Of a stretch of 64,000 nt of DNA, positions 7,359-16,181 are shown in pieces (the first letter of the stretch is position 1; every line of letters starts with the position of its first letter). Origin of the DNA: Goekera deserti (GTDB lineage: Bacteria > Actinomycetota > Actinomycetes > Mycobacteriales > Geodermatophilaceae); NCBI RefSeq assembly GCF_010685995.1, contig NZ_JAAGWK010000008.1:150693-214692 (forward strand), given 5' to 3'. The position numbers were made by a program, and so were the translations under genes. Under the pieces are notes generated by a model, which did no database searches, was not told where the DNA came from, and worked only from the letters and a program-made list of their open reading frames with translations.

Positions 7359-8470
7359 CCGCCACCCAGGTCACGCCCCGGTCCGGCACCCCGGAGCCCC
7401 CGCAGCGGCACCCGGAGGAGCGGCCCCGCCGGGTGCTGCGGGCCGGGCCGCTGTCGGCCACCTACCGCCGCCGCCAGCTCACCGTGCCCGTGGTCGTCCT
7501 GGCGCTGCTCGTGCTGGTCTCCGCGCTGAGCATCGGCCGCGGCGACTACCCGATCGCGCTGACCGACGTGCTGCGCACCATGGTCGGGCTCGGCGACCCG
7601 GCGGCGGAGTTCATCGTCCTGGAGCTGCGGGCGCCGCGGGTGGTCGTCGGCGTGCTGGTCGGCATCGCGCTCGGGCTGTCCGGGGCGCTGGTGCAGACCT
7701 TCGCCCGCAACCCGCTGGCCTCCCCCGACGTGCTGGGCGTGACCCAGGGCGCCTCGGTCGGCGCGGTGGCCGTGCTCGCCCTCGGCGGCGGCAGCTCCGC
7801 CGCCGCCGGGCTGCTCGGCGGCGCCGGCCTGCCGCTGGCCGCGCTGGTCGGCGCGCTGGCCACTGCCGCCCTGGTGGTGCTGCTGGCCTGGCGGACCGGC
7901 ATCGACGGCTACCGGCTGGTGCTCGTCGGCATCGGCATCTCGGCCATCTGCACCGCGCTCACCGACTGGCTGCTGGTGCGCGCGGACATCGCCGAGGCCA
8001 CCGCCGCCTACGTCTGGATCACCGGCTCGCTGAACGCCCGCGGCTGGGACCAGGCCCTGCCGCTGACCCTGGCCCTCGCCGTCCTGCTGCCGGCCGCGCT
8101 GGTGCTCAGCCGCACCCTGGGTGCCCTCCAGTTCGGCGACGACACCGCGCGCAGCCTGGGCATCCGGGTCACCGGGTCGCAGGCCCTGGTGCTGCTGGTC
8201 GCGGTGGCCCTGGCCGCCGCAGCCGTGGCGGCCGCCGGCCCGATCCAGTTCGTCGCCCTGGTCGTGCCGCAGATCGCGGTCCGGCTCACCGGCGGCTCCC
8301 GGCCGCCGCTGCTGGCCTCGGCACTGCTCGGTGCCCTGCTGGTGGTCGGCGCCGACCTGGTGGCCCGCACCGTCCTGCCCGTCGCCCTCCCCGTGGGCAT
8401 CGTCACCGCCGTCCTCGGGGCGCCGTACCTCATCTGGTTGCTGGTCAGCCGAAGGAGCCGTGTCCGATGA
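7355..8470 (+). CDS. Iron-siderophore ABC transporter permease (FecCD family), second subunit
   Basis: A 371-aa paralogue of the preceding permease, with the same ordered motifs: LELRAPRVVVGVLVGIALG, TFARNPLASPDVLGVTQGAS and GPIQFVALVVPQIAVRLTGG. An N-terminal cytosolic extension of ~45 residues rich in Pro and Arg comes before the first helix. It starts at GTG 7355 overlapping the previous stop and ends with ATGA overlapping the ATPase gene. Fec/Fep-type importers normally use two different permeases, so the pair is expected to form a heterodimer. Confidence 0.93.
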   Translation: MTATQVTPRSGTPEPPQRHPEERPRRVLRAGPLSATYRRRQLTVPVVVLALLVLVSALSIGRGDYPIALTDVLRTMVGLGDPAAEFIVLELRAPRVVVGVLVGIALGLSGALVQTFARNPLASPDVLGVTQGASVGAVAVLALGGGSSAAAGLLGGAGLPLAALVGALATAALVVLLAWRTGIDGYRLVLVGIGISAICTALTDWLLVRADIAEATAAYVWITGSLNARGWDQALPLTLALAVLLPAALVLSRTLGALQFGDDTARSLGIRVTGSQALVLLVAVALAAAAVAAAGPIQFVALVVPQIAVRLTGGSRPPLLASALLGALLVVGADLVARTVLPVALPVGIVTAVLGAPYLIWLLVSRRSRVR

Positions 8471-9303
8471 CCGCCACGATCCCGCACCGCACCACCACCG
8501 CCCGGGGCCCCGGACGGGTCCGGCTGGCCGCCGACGGCGTCCGGCTGGCCTACGGCGCCGACGTCGTCGTCGACCGGCTCGACCTGGAGCTCACCGACGG
8601 CTCCTTCACCGCGATCGTCGGGCCCAACGGCTGCGGCAAGTCGACACTGCTGCGCGCCCTGGGCCGGCTCATGCGCCCCACGTCGGGCCAGGTGGTCCTG
8701 GACGGCCGGGCCATCACCAGCACCCCCACCAAGGACGTCGCCCGGGTGCTCGGCATGCTCCCGCAGACACCGGTGGCGCCCGAGGGGCTGACCGTGGCCG
8801 ACCTGGTGGCCCGCGGCCGGCACCCGCACCAGAGCTGGCTGCGCCAGTGGTCCTCCGACGACGAGTCGGTGGTCGCCGAGGCGCTGCAGTGGACCGACAT
8901 GGCCGAGCTCGCCGACCGGCCGGTGGACGCGCTGTCCGGCGGGCAGCGCCAGCGGGCCTGGATCTCGATGGCGCTGGCCCAGGGCACCGACCTGCTGCTG
9001 CTCGACGAGCCGACCACGTACCTGGACCTCTCCCACCAGATCGACGTGCTGGAGCTGGTGGCCCGGCTGCACGCCGAGCGCGGGCGCACCGTCGTCGTCG
9101 TGCTGCACGACCTCAACCTCGCCGCGCGCTACGCCCACCGCCTGGTGGCCATGAAGGACGGCGTGCTGGTGGCCGAGGGCACGCCGGCGGAGGTGCTCAC
9201 CGAGCAGCTGCTGGCCGACGTCTTCGACCTCGAGGCCCGGGTCGTGCCCGACCCGGTGACCGGGACGCCGATGGTCGTCCCGGTCCGCCGGCTGAACCGC
9301 TGA
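8467..9303 (+). CDS. Iron-siderophore ABC transporter ATP-binding protein (FecE/FepC type)
   Basis: A 278-aa ATPase powering the importer. Walker A is GPNGCGKST (~52-60), the signature is LSGGQRQRAW, Walker B is LLLLDEPTTYLD and the switch histidine is in VVLHDLNLAARYA. All catalytic elements are intact. It is translationally coupled (ATGA) to the second permease and is the last gene of the operon, followed by a hairpin. The substrate-binding lipoprotein must be encoded elsewhere, as often happens for actinobacterial siderophore systems. Confidence 0.94.
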   Translation: MTATIPHRTTTARGPGRVRLAADGVRLAYGADVVVDRLDLELTDGSFTAIVGPNGCGKSTLLRALGRLMRPTSGQVVLDGRAITSTPTKDVARVLGMLPQTPVAPEGLTVADLVARGRHPHQSWLRQWSSDDESVVAEALQWTDMAELADRPVDALSGGQRQRAWISMALAQGTDLLLLDEPTTYLDLSHQIDVLELVARLHAERGRTVVVVLHDLNLAARYAHRLVAMKDGVLVAEGTPAEVLTEQLLADVFDLEARVVPDPVTGTPMVVPVRRLNR

Positions 9304-9308
9304 CCGCG

Positions 9309-9327
9309 CCGGCGGCACCCCCGCCGG
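9309..9327 (+). terminator. Hairpin after the iron-importer operon
   Basis: CCGGCGG pairs with CCGCCGG around a CACCC loop, six bases after the ATPase stop. It is a modest 7-bp stem. The palindrome GATATATC at 9329-9336 follows and is a possible operator for the next operon. Confidence 0.5.
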
Positions 9328-9405
9328 AGATATATCGCTCGTGTCATCGAGGGGCAACACCCGGTCCCTAGCGTCCTGGCGCAACCGACCAGGGGAGCTC
9401 ACGCG

Positions 9406-10944
9406 ATGGCCACCACACGTTCATCACAGTCCAGCCACGTCGCGACACCGATCGTCGGCACCGGGGAGCACCTGGCCGGTGCGAGCATCGTCAAGCCGGG
9501 CTACGACCCGCAGCTGACCAACGAGGACCTCGCGCCCCTGCGCGAGCAGAAGTGGACCTCGTACAACATCTTCGCCTTCTGGATGTCCGACGTGCACAGC
9601 GTCGGCGGGTACGTGACCGCGGGCAGCCTGTTCGCCCTGGGCATCGCCGGATGGCAGGTGCTGATCGCGCTGATCGTCGGCATCGTGATCGTGCAGGTCT
9701 TCACCAACCTGGTGGCCAAGCCGAGCCAGAAGACCGGCGTGCCCTACCCGGTGATCAACCGGGCGGTGTTCGGCGTCAAGGGCGCGAACATCCCGGCGAT
9801 CATCCGCGGGCTCATCGCGGTGGCCTGGTACGGCGTGCAGACCTTCCTGGCCGCGACCAGCCTGAACATCATCTGGCTGAAGTTCTTCCCCAGCTCCGCG
9901 GCGCTGCTGGACCACTCGTTCCTCGGCCTGAGCGCGCTCGGCTACATCTCCTTCGCCGTCCTCTGGGTGGCGCAGGCGGCGCTGTTCTGGCGGGGCATGG
10001 AGACGATCAGGAAGTTCATCGACTTCGCCGGCCCCGCCGTCTACGTCGTCATGATCATCCTGGCCGTGTACCTGGTGTCCGAGGCCGGCTGGTCGAACGT
10101 CGACCTCGACCTGCACACCGGCGAGACGTTGACCGGCTGGGCGAGCGTCTCCGCGATGATCGGTGCGATCGCGCTGGTGGTGGCCTACTTCTCCGGCCCG
10201 ATGCTGAACTTCGGCGACTTCGCCCGGTACGGCAAGAGCTTCGAGGCGGTCAAGCGGGGCAACTTCCTCGGCCTGCCGGTCAACTTCCTCTTCTTCTCGG
10301 TCCTCACCGTGGTGTGCGCCTCGGCCACGGTGCCGGTGTTCGGCCGGCTGATCACCGACCCGATCGCCACGGTGGAGGCGATCGACACCCCGTTCGCGAT
10401 CCTGCTCGGTGGCCTCACCTTCGTCACCGCCACGGTGGGCATCAACATCGTCGCCAACTTCATCGCCCCGGCGTTCGACTTCTCCAACGTGTCCCCGCAG
10501 CGGATCAGCTGGCGCACCGGCGGCATGATCGCCGCCGTCGGCTCGGTGCTGCTCACCCCGTGGAACTGGTACGACAGCGCCGAGGGCATCCGGTTCACCC
10601 TGGGCATCCTCGGCAGCCTGATCGGCCCGCTGTTCGGCATCCTCATCGCCGGCTACTACCTCGCCGCGAAGCAGCGGGTCGCTGTCGACGACATGTACTC
10701 GATGAGCCCCGCGGGCCGGTACTGGTTCCGCGGCGGCTACAACCCGAACGCGGTCGTAGCGGTGGTCGCCGCGGGCGTGCCGACGGTGCTGCTGACCCTG
10801 TTCGCCTCGGTCGGTGACTACGGCTGGTTCATCGGCTGCGCGCTGGGCTTCCTGTGCTTCGCCGGGCTGGAGCGGGTGCGGCCGATGATGCCGCAGCTGG
10901 ACCCGGCCGACGCGGGCGTCTCCGACGGCGCAGCCACGTCCTGA
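9406..10944 (+). CDS. NCS1-family permease (purine/allantoin/hydantoin type)
   Basis: A 512-aa transporter with about 12 membrane helices. NCS1 signatures include REQKWTSYNIFAFWMSDVHS near the first helix, FGVKGANIPAIIRGLIAVAWYGVQT in helix 3, GPMLNFGDFARYGKS, and NIVANFIAPAFDFSNVSPQR. The last block is characteristic of PucI/Mhp1-like sodium or proton symporters for nucleobases, allantoin or hydantoins. The following racemase gene points to allantoin or a 5-substituted hydantoin as cargo (inference). AGGGGAG precedes the ATG. It heads a three-gene operon. Confidence 0.9.
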   Translation: MATTRSSQSSHVATPIVGTGEHLAGASIVKPGYDPQLTNEDLAPLREQKWTSYNIFAFWMSDVHSVGGYVTAGSLFALGIAGWQVLIALIVGIVIVQVFTNLVAKPSQKTGVPYPVINRAVFGVKGANIPAIIRGLIAVAWYGVQTFLAATSLNIIWLKFFPSSAALLDHSFLGLSALGYISFAVLWVAQAALFWRGMETIRKFIDFAGPAVYVVMIILAVYLVSEAGWSNVDLDLHTGETLTGWASVSAMIGAIALVVAYFSGPMLNFGDFARYGKSFEAVKRGNFLGLPVNFLFFSVLTVVCASATVPVFGRLITDPIATVEAIDTPFAILLGGLTFVTATVGINIVANFIAPAFDFSNVSPQRISWRTGGMIAAVGSVLLTPWNWYDSAEGIRFTLGILGSLIGPLFGILIAGYYLAAKQRVAVDDMYSMSPAGRYWFRGGYNPNAVVAVVAAGVPTVLLTLFASVGDYGWFIGCALGFLCFAGLERVRPMMPQLDPADAGVSDGAATS

Positions 10945-10968
10945 CGACCGACCCACCGAGGACCGACG

Positions 10969-11736
10969 ATGCTCCTGCAGGTCATCAACCCGAACAGCAC
11001 CGCCGCCATGACCGACGCCATCGCCGCCACCGCCCGCGGGGTGGCGGCGGTGGGCACGTCGGTCAGCGCGGTCACCAACACCGGCGCCCCCGCGTCGCTG
11101 CAGAGCCACACCGACGAGGCGCTCGCCGTGCCGGGGATGCTCGCCGCCGTCGCCGCCGGTGAGCGGGCCGGCGTCGACGGGCACGTCATCGCCTGCTTCG
11201 GCGACCCGGGTCTGGACGCCGCCCGGGAGGTGGCGCGCGGGCCGGTGGTGGGCATCGCCGAGGCGGCGATGCACCTGGCCACGATGCTCGGGCGCGGCTT
11301 CAGCGTGGTGACGACGCTGGGCCGCACCCGTGCCCGGGCCCAGGAGCTGGCCGTCCGCTACGGCATGGCCGAGGCCTGCCGGGCGGTGCGGGCCTGCGAG
11401 GTGCCGGTGCTCGAGCTGGACGGGCCGGGCTCGGCCGCCGAGCAGCGGGTGCTCGCCGAGTGCCGGGCCGCACTCGCCGAGGACGACGCCGACGTGATCG
11501 TGCTCGGCTGCGCCGGGATGGCCGACCTGACCGTCCGGCTGGGCCAGCGGCTCGGCGTCCCGGTGGTGGACGGGGTCACCGCCGCGACGGTGCTGGCGCA
11601 GTCGCTGGTGACCCTGGGCCTGGCCACCAGCACCCGCCAGGAGCTCGCACCACTGCCGGCGGACACCCTCGCCGCGCTGGACCGTGCGCCGGGGACTGGC
11701 GCGCCGGACCCCCGCCGGGCCACAGTCCCCCGGTGA
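10969..11736 (+). CDS. Asp/Glu racemase family protein, probable allantoin/hydantoin racemase
   Basis: A 255-aa protein starting MLLQVINPNSTAAMTDAI, the HyuA/HpxA-type N-terminus. The two catalytic cysteines of the family are present: C76 in ACFGDPGLDAAREV and C181 in VLGCAGMADL. CFGDPGL is the typical allantoin/hydantoin racemase signature. The enzyme would interconvert S- and R-forms so that a stereospecific amidohydrolase can act; no such amidohydrolase is adjacent. It lies 24 bp after the NCS1 permease and overlaps the GntR start by GTGA, so import, racemisation and regulation are cotranscribed. Confidence 0.85.
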   Translation: MLLQVINPNSTAAMTDAIAATARGVAAVGTSVSAVTNTGAPASLQSHTDEALAVPGMLAAVAAGERAGVDGHVIACFGDPGLDAAREVARGPVVGIAEAAMHLATMLGRGFSVVTTLGRTRARAQELAVRYGMAEACRAVRACEVPVLELDGPGSAAEQRVLAECRAALAEDDADVIVLGCAGMADLTVRLGQRLGVPVVDGVTAATVLAQSLVTLGLATSTRQELAPLPADTLAALDRAPGTGAPDPRRATVPR

Positions 11737-12449
11737 CCGGTGCCCCGCGACGCCACTCGGCGCTGACCGCCGTCCTGCGGGCGCGCCCGCCCGGCGCGGG
11801 GCACGCCGACATCCTGGCCGAGCTGCACCGGATGCTGCGCGGCGGGGAGGTGCCCGCGGGCACGCCGATCCGGGTCGACGACCTGGCCACGCACTTCGGC
11901 GTCAGCCGCATCCCGGTGCGCGAGGCGCTGATGACGCTGGTGGGTGAGGGGCTGGTCGTGCACCGGCCGCACGCCGGGTACGCCGTCGCCCGGCTGACCG
12001 CCGCCGAGCTACGGGAGCTGTACGTGGTGCGGCGGCTGCTGGAGACCGCGGCGCTGTCGTCGGCACTGGCCGCCGCCGGCCCCGAGGACGACGCCTGCGC
12101 GCGCGCCGCCTTCGCCGCGCTGGACGCCGCCGTCGAGCGCGGCGACCAGGCCGCCTACCACCGGGAGAGCCGGGCGTTCCACCTGGCGCTGGTCGCCCCG
12201 GCCCGGATGCACCGGCTGCGGCACGTGCTGGAGTCCGCCTGGGACGCCACCGAGCTGTGCCGCCCGATGGCGCACGTGCCCGAGGCCGAGCGGCGGGCCA
12301 TGCACGCCGAGCACAGCGAGATGCTGGCCGCGTTCACCGCCCGGGACGAGCACAGCCTGCTGGAGGCGTCCGGGCGGCACCACGCCCGGCTGGAGACCTC
12401 TATCGCCGCCATCGCCGCCGACGCCGCCGCCGGCCACGGCCAGGCCTGA
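11733..12449 (+). CDS. GntR-family (FadR subfamily) transcriptional regulator
   Basis: A 238-aa protein. The winged helix contains the standard block IRVDDLATHFGVSRIPVREA at about residues 48-67, followed by LVGEGLVVHRPHAGYAV. The C-terminal FCD domain has the metal/ligand-binding histidines in YHRESRAFHLAL and MHAEHSEMLAAF. The start is GTG at 11733, overlapping the racemase stop. Position and family suggest it senses a purine-breakdown or hydantoin intermediate and controls this operon, perhaps through the GATATATC palindrome at 9329 (inference). Confidence 0.9.
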   Translation: MTGAPRRHSALTAVLRARPPGAGHADILAELHRMLRGGEVPAGTPIRVDDLATHFGVSRIPVREALMTLVGEGLVVHRPHAGYAVARLTAAELRELYVVRRLLETAALSSALAAAGPEDDACARAAFAALDAAVERGDQAAYHRESRAFHLALVAPARMHRLRHVLESAWDATELCRPMAHVPEAERRAMHAEHSEMLAAFTARDEHSLLEASGRHHARLETSIAAIAADAAAGHGQA

Positions 12450-12493
12450 CACCCCCGGCCGCCGCACCTGGCCGCCCCGTCCCGCCCCCTTCC

Positions 12494-12620
12494 CGACTTT
12501 TTCGGGCAGAAGTCAGGAGGGGCTTTTTCGGGCATAAGTCAGGCGGACTTCTTCGGGCACAAGGCAGGCGGACTCTCCCGGGCGGAAGTAGGGAGGGCCT
12601 TCTCGGGCAGGAGTCAGGGG
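12494..12620. repeat. 25-bp tandem repeat, five degenerate copies
   Basis: Copies of the type CTTCTTCGGGCACAAG/GCAGGCGGA follow one another; the CGGGC core starts at 12503, 12529, 12554, 12579 and 12604, a spacing of 25-26 bases. The array fills the gap between the GntR gene and the convergent acyl-CoA dehydrogenase-like gene and runs into the latter's stop codon. Its sequence is unlike the other arrays here. Confidence 0.75.
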
Positions 12621-13636
12621 GTGAGGTGGTCGAGCAGGGCGGTGCGGACGGCGGGGCGGCTGCCGAAGACGAGCAGGAACAGCGCCTCCCGGGCGAGCCG
12701 CTGGGCGGGGTGACCGGCCCCGATCGCAGCGCTGCCCGCGGCGGTGACCAGCGCCCCGCTCGCCCGGTGCGCCAGCGCGGACGCCGCGGCCCGGGCGGCG
12801 GGCAGCTCGGCCGGCGCCGCGGTGTCCAGGGTCCGCCGGGCGTCGTCGACGGCGCGGGTCAGGGCCTCGGCCAGGGCGCCGAGCGCCGGCCGGTCGGCGG
12901 CCAGCTCGCGCACCGAGCGGGCGCAGCGCCCGGCCACCCCCAGCGCCAGCGAGCCGTTGAGCCGCAGGCCGGCCTGGTCACCGGCCCGCCAGCGCAGGAA
13001 AGGCACCTGCAGCACCAGCCGGCCGGCCGGCACGCGGTGCCCGCGCAGGGTGAGGTCCACGGTGGCGCTGGCGGTGACCGCGACCGTCGTCTGCGGCCGC
13101 ACCGCCAGCGTGCCGCCGGCGACGGCGTCGACCAGCAGCAGGACGACGTCGTCGTCGGCGGTGCGGGCGGCCACCAGGACGACGTCCACGTGGTCCCAGC
13201 CGGTCACCCACGGCACCGCACCGTCCAGGACGACGTCACCGCCGTCGAGCCGGGCGCGCACCGCCGGCGGCCCGGGCCTGTTGGCGGCCTGCAGGGCGAT
13301 GCCGGCGCGGAGCCGACCGGCGCACAGGTCCTCCAGGTGCGCCGCGCGCAGCGGGCCGGGTGCATCCGCGACCAGCCGGACGACGCCCAGGTGCTGCAGC
13401 CAGACGAACGTGGTGGCCAGGTCACCGCCGGCCAGCAGCTCGACCACGGTCTGCACGGTGAGCGCGTCGGCGGCGAGGCCACCGGCGTCGGCCGGGCCGG
13501 TGAGGCCGTACAGCCCCGCGTCGGCGAGAGCGGCCAGGTGGCCCGACGGCACCCGGCCGGCACGTTCCACCTCGCCCGCGGCGGGGAACAGCACCTCGTC
13601 GGCGAGCCCGCGGGCCCAGGACACCACATCGGTCAC
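12614..13636 (-). CDS. Acyl-CoA dehydrogenase-like protein, probably atypical
   Basis: A 340-aa protein with acyl-CoA dehydrogenase architecture. It has an N-terminal helical domain (LADEVLFPAAGEVERAG, LYGLTGPADAGGL), a middle beta-domain (VPWVTGWDHVDVVLVAA) and a C-terminal four-helix region ending AIGAGHPAQRLAREALFLLVFG. It is shorter than the usual ~380 residues. The consensus glutamate motif EGTN and signature 2 (QxxGGxG) are not recognisable, so catalysis by the normal mechanism is doubtful. The start is GTG 13636 with a weak ribosome site. It stands alone between repeats and the PRC-barrel gene. Confidence 0.7.
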   Translation of the reverse strand: MTDVVSWARGLADEVLFPAAGEVERAGRVPSGHLAALADAGLYGLTGPADAGGLAADALTVQTVVELLAGGDLATTFVWLQHLGVVRLVADAPGPLRAAHLEDLCAGRLRAGIALQAANRPGPPAVRARLDGGDVVLDGAVPWVTGWDHVDVVLVAARTADDDVVLLLVDAVAGGTLAVRPQTTVAVTASATVDLTLRGHRVPAGRLVLQVPFLRWRAGDQAGLRLNGSLALGVAGRCARSVRELAADRPALGALAEALTRAVDDARRTLDTAAPAELPAARAAASALAHRASGALVTAAGSAAIGAGHPAQRLAREALFLLVFGSRPAVRTALLDHLTP

Positions 13637-13770
13637 GCCGTCATGGTGCCCCGTCCGCGCGCCGCTCCCGACCCCCTCGTCCCGACGCGCCCTCCGGCGC
13701 CCGCGGCCCCAGACTGAGGGCTGCGGATTCGATGACGACCCCGCCCCACGACTGGAAGAGGACCGAGCAG

Positions 13771-14529
13771 ATGTCCGTAGACCCCGCCGTCTCGTCCGTG
13801 AAGGGTGCGCGCGCCGAGGACCAGTTCGGCACACCCCTCGGCACCGTGGACGCCGTCTTCCTCGACGACGCCACCGGTCAGCTCAGCTGGGTGGTCGTGG
13901 GCGGTGACGCCGTCGCCCCTGCCACCGGTGCGCAGCTGGAGGGCTCCTCGCTGCGGCTGCCGGTGGACGCAGCGGCCGTGCAGACCGCGCCCCGGCTGGG
14001 TGGCCGCGGCCACCTGGACGCCGACCACCTGGCCGCCCTGCAGGACCACTACCGCGGGGTCGGCTCGACCGGCCGGCACGCCGCGGACACCGGTGGCTAC
14101 GGCTTCGCCGGCAACCAGGCCGCCGACGCCGGCGCGCGCTCCCTGGACGGGGACGGGGCGATGACCCTGTCGGAGGAGCGGCTGTCGGTGGGCACGGAGG
14201 TGGCCCCGTACTCCCGCGCGGTGCTGCGCATCGAGACGGTGACCGAGGAGGTCATGGTCCCGGTGACGGTCACCCGGCAGGTGGCCCGGGTGGAGTACCT
14301 CCCGCCGCACCACGAGAGCACGGGGCAGGCGACGGCGCCGGCCGGCCGGGTCGGCGAGCAGGCCACCGGCTGGGTGACCCTGCACGGCGAGGAGCCCGTC
14401 GTGCAGACCCGGCGCGTGCCGGTCGAGCGGGTCCGGCTGGCCACCAGCTGGACCCAGGAGCAGCAGCAGGTCAGCGGCCAGGTGCGCCGCGAGGAGCTCG
14501 CACTGGACGACGACACCGCCCGCCGCTGA
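13771..14529 (+). CDS. PRC-barrel and DUF2382 domain stress-type protein
   Basis: A 252-aa soluble protein. Residues ~5-75 form a PRC-barrel (VKGARAEDQFGTPLGTVDAVFLDD with WVVVGGD). A Gly-rich linker leads to a C-terminal DUF2382 domain: LSEERLSVGTEVAPYSRAVLRI, EEVMVPVTVTRQVARVEY and EEPVVQTRRVPVERVRL. The YsnF-like DUF2382 is common in desiccation- and radiation-tolerant actinobacteria, function unknown. I chose ATG 13771 because GGAAGAGGA lies just upstream; ATG 13732 has no ribosome site. A strong hairpin follows. Confidence 0.85.
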   Translation: MSVDPAVSSVKGARAEDQFGTPLGTVDAVFLDDATGQLSWVVVGGDAVAPATGAQLEGSSLRLPVDAAAVQTAPRLGGRGHLDADHLAALQDHYRGVGSTGRHAADTGGYGFAGNQAADAGARSLDGDGAMTLSEERLSVGTEVAPYSRAVLRIETVTEEVMVPVTVTRQVARVEYLPPHHESTGQATAPAGRVGEQATGWVTLHGEEPVVQTRRVPVERVRLATSWTQEQQQVSGQVRREELALDDDTARR

Positions 14530-14539
14530 CCTGCCCGGT

Positions 14540-14566
14540 CCCGTCCCGGCGCGCTGCCGGGACGGG
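14540..14566 (+). terminator. Hairpin terminator after the DUF2382 gene
   Basis: CCCGTCCCGGC and GCCGGGACGGG form a perfect 11-bp stem with a GCGCT loop, 10 bases after the stop codon. Confidence 0.75.
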
Positions 14567-14643
14567 CCGCGGACCCGTGCAGCCGCTGTGATCCCCTGCG
14601 TCAGGGTGGCGTCCGGGCGCCCGGCACGGGAGGCTCGACCCTG

Positions 14644-15639
14644 ATGGACACACGCGCGATCGGCCTCCCCTCGGACGTGCAGGACTGGATCACCGGCCGC
14701 GGGCTCGAGGTCGTGCTGATCGTGATCGGCTCGGTGCTGCTGGCCCGCTTCGCCACCTGGGTCGGTGACCGGATCACCACCCGCATCGACCAGGCGTCCA
14801 CCGGCGGCGACGCGCTGGTGCGCTCGGAGGCGGCCAAGCACCGGCACTCGGTCACCCAGGTGCTGCGCTGGGTGGCGATCGTGCTGATCTACACGCTGGC
14901 CGTGATCCTGGTCCTCGACCGGCTGGGCGTCCCGGTCACCGGGCTGACGCTGCCGGCGACCGTGCTCGGTGTCGGTCTGGGCTTCGGCGCGCAGCGGATC
15001 GTCCAGGACCTGCTGGCCGGCTTCTTCATCATCACCGAGCGGCAGTACGGCTTCGGGGACGTCGTGTCGATCACCGCGACCGGCGCCGCGACCGAGGCGA
15101 CCGGCACCGTGGAGGACGTCACCCTGCGGATCACCCGGCTGCGCTCGAGCAACGGCGAGGTGATCACCGTGCCCAACGGCCAGATCGTCAAGGTGGTCAA
15201 CCTGTCGCGGGACTGGGCGCGAGCCGTGGTCGACGTCCCGGTGCAGGCCACCACCGACGTCAACCGGGTCAACGAGATCCTGCACGCGGTGGGCACGCAG
15301 GCCTTCGCCGACCCCGACCTGAAGCCGCTGCTGCTGGACGAGCCCAGCGTGATGGGCGTGGAGAGCCTCGGCCTGGACCAGGTCAACCTGCGCATGGTGG
15401 CCCGCACGCTGCCCGGCAAGCAGTTCGAGGTGGGCCGGGACCTGCGCGCCCGCGTCGTGAAGGAGTTCCGCCGGGCCGGCCTGATCGTCGACTCCAGCCT
15501 GAGCACCGACGGCGACGGGGACCACCGGCAGGGCAGCACGCCTGCGTCCGCGGGTGCACCGGCGAGCACGGCGCCGTCCACCACGATGATCCCCCGCACG
15601 CCCCCGCCCGCGAAGAAGACGACGAGGGAGCGCACGTGA
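14644..15639 (+). CDS. MscS-family mechanosensitive channel
   Basis: A 331-aa membrane protein with three predicted helices: LEVVLIVIGSVLLARFATW, VLRWVAIVLIYTLAVILVL, and the pore helix LTLPATVLGVGLGFGAQRIV. The pore helix has the Gly/Ala packing of MscS TM3. The beta-domain follows with the GEVITVPNGQIVKVVNLSRDW signature (~170-190). A disordered Pro/Thr/Ser tail begins after ~300. The channel would open under membrane tension to release solutes on hypo-osmotic shock. The TGA overlaps the GTG of the next gene, so the two are coupled. Confidence 0.93.
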   Translation: MDTRAIGLPSDVQDWITGRGLEVVLIVIGSVLLARFATWVGDRITTRIDQASTGGDALVRSEAAKHRHSVTQVLRWVAIVLIYTLAVILVLDRLGVPVTGLTLPATVLGVGLGFGAQRIVQDLLAGFFIITERQYGFGDVVSITATGAATEATGTVEDVTLRITRLRSSNGEVITVPNGQIVKVVNLSRDWARAVVDVPVQATTDVNRVNEILHAVGTQAFADPDLKPLLLDEPSVMGVESLGLDQVNLRMVARTLPGKQFEVGRDLRARVVKEFRRAGLIVDSSLSTDGDGDHRQGSTPASAGAPASTAPSTTMIPRTPPPAKKTTRERT

Positions 15640-16181
15640 CCGGCCCCGAGGGCTCCGGCGCCGAGCGTGGTGCACCCACCCGGGCCGTCCCCGCCGCCGG
15701 GACGGGGCAGAGCGCGGCGTCGCCGCCCACCCCGAACGCGGTGCGGGCCTGGCTGGACCGGGTGCCGGCGAGGCTGGGCCGGGCCCGCACCTCCACGGTC
15801 GTGCTGTGCCTGCTCTTCCTGGCCTCCTACACCCTGTACCTCAACGTCCGGCCGTACGTGCCGCCCGCACCGGGCACCACGCAGACGTCGGTGGACCAGC
15901 CGGTGCCCGCCCCGGCACCGGCGCCGGAGACCACCAGCGAGGCGCCGGCCACGCCGACCGCGACCACGCCCCGCAGCACGTCGGAGGCACCGGCCACGAC
16001 CACCGAGCCGGAGACCCCGACGTCCACCTCGGCGGAGGAGAGCACCCCGACCGGCACCTCCGGGTCCGCGACACCCACGTCCGGGGCGCCGGAGACCAGC
16101 GCTCCACGCACCTCGGCGCCCGCACCGACCAGCCAGGCACCCGACGACGTGCCGGGGGACGACGCCGGGTCCACCGGCTGA
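15636..16181 (+). CDS. Single-pass membrane protein with Thr/Ser/Pro-rich extracellular stalk
   Basis: A 181-aa protein of unknown function. A ~50-residue cytosolic head (many Ala, Pro, Arg) precedes one membrane helix, STVVLCLLFLASYTLYLNV (~53-71). About 105 residues of low-complexity Thr/Ser/Pro/Ala/Glu follow, such as TTSEAPATPTATTPR, a likely mannosylated stalk. There is no folded C-terminal domain and no lipobox. Translational coupling to the MscS gene (GTGA) suggests an accessory or anchoring role, an inference only. Confidence 0.75.
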   Translation: MTGPEGSGAERGAPTRAVPAAGTGQSAASPPTPNAVRAWLDRVPARLGRARTSTVVLCLLFLASYTLYLNVRPYVPPAPGTTQTSVDQPVPAPAPAPETTSEAPATPTATTPRSTSEAPATTTEPETPTSTSAEESTPTGTSGSATPTSGAPETSAPRTSAPAPTSQAPDDVPGDDAGSTG

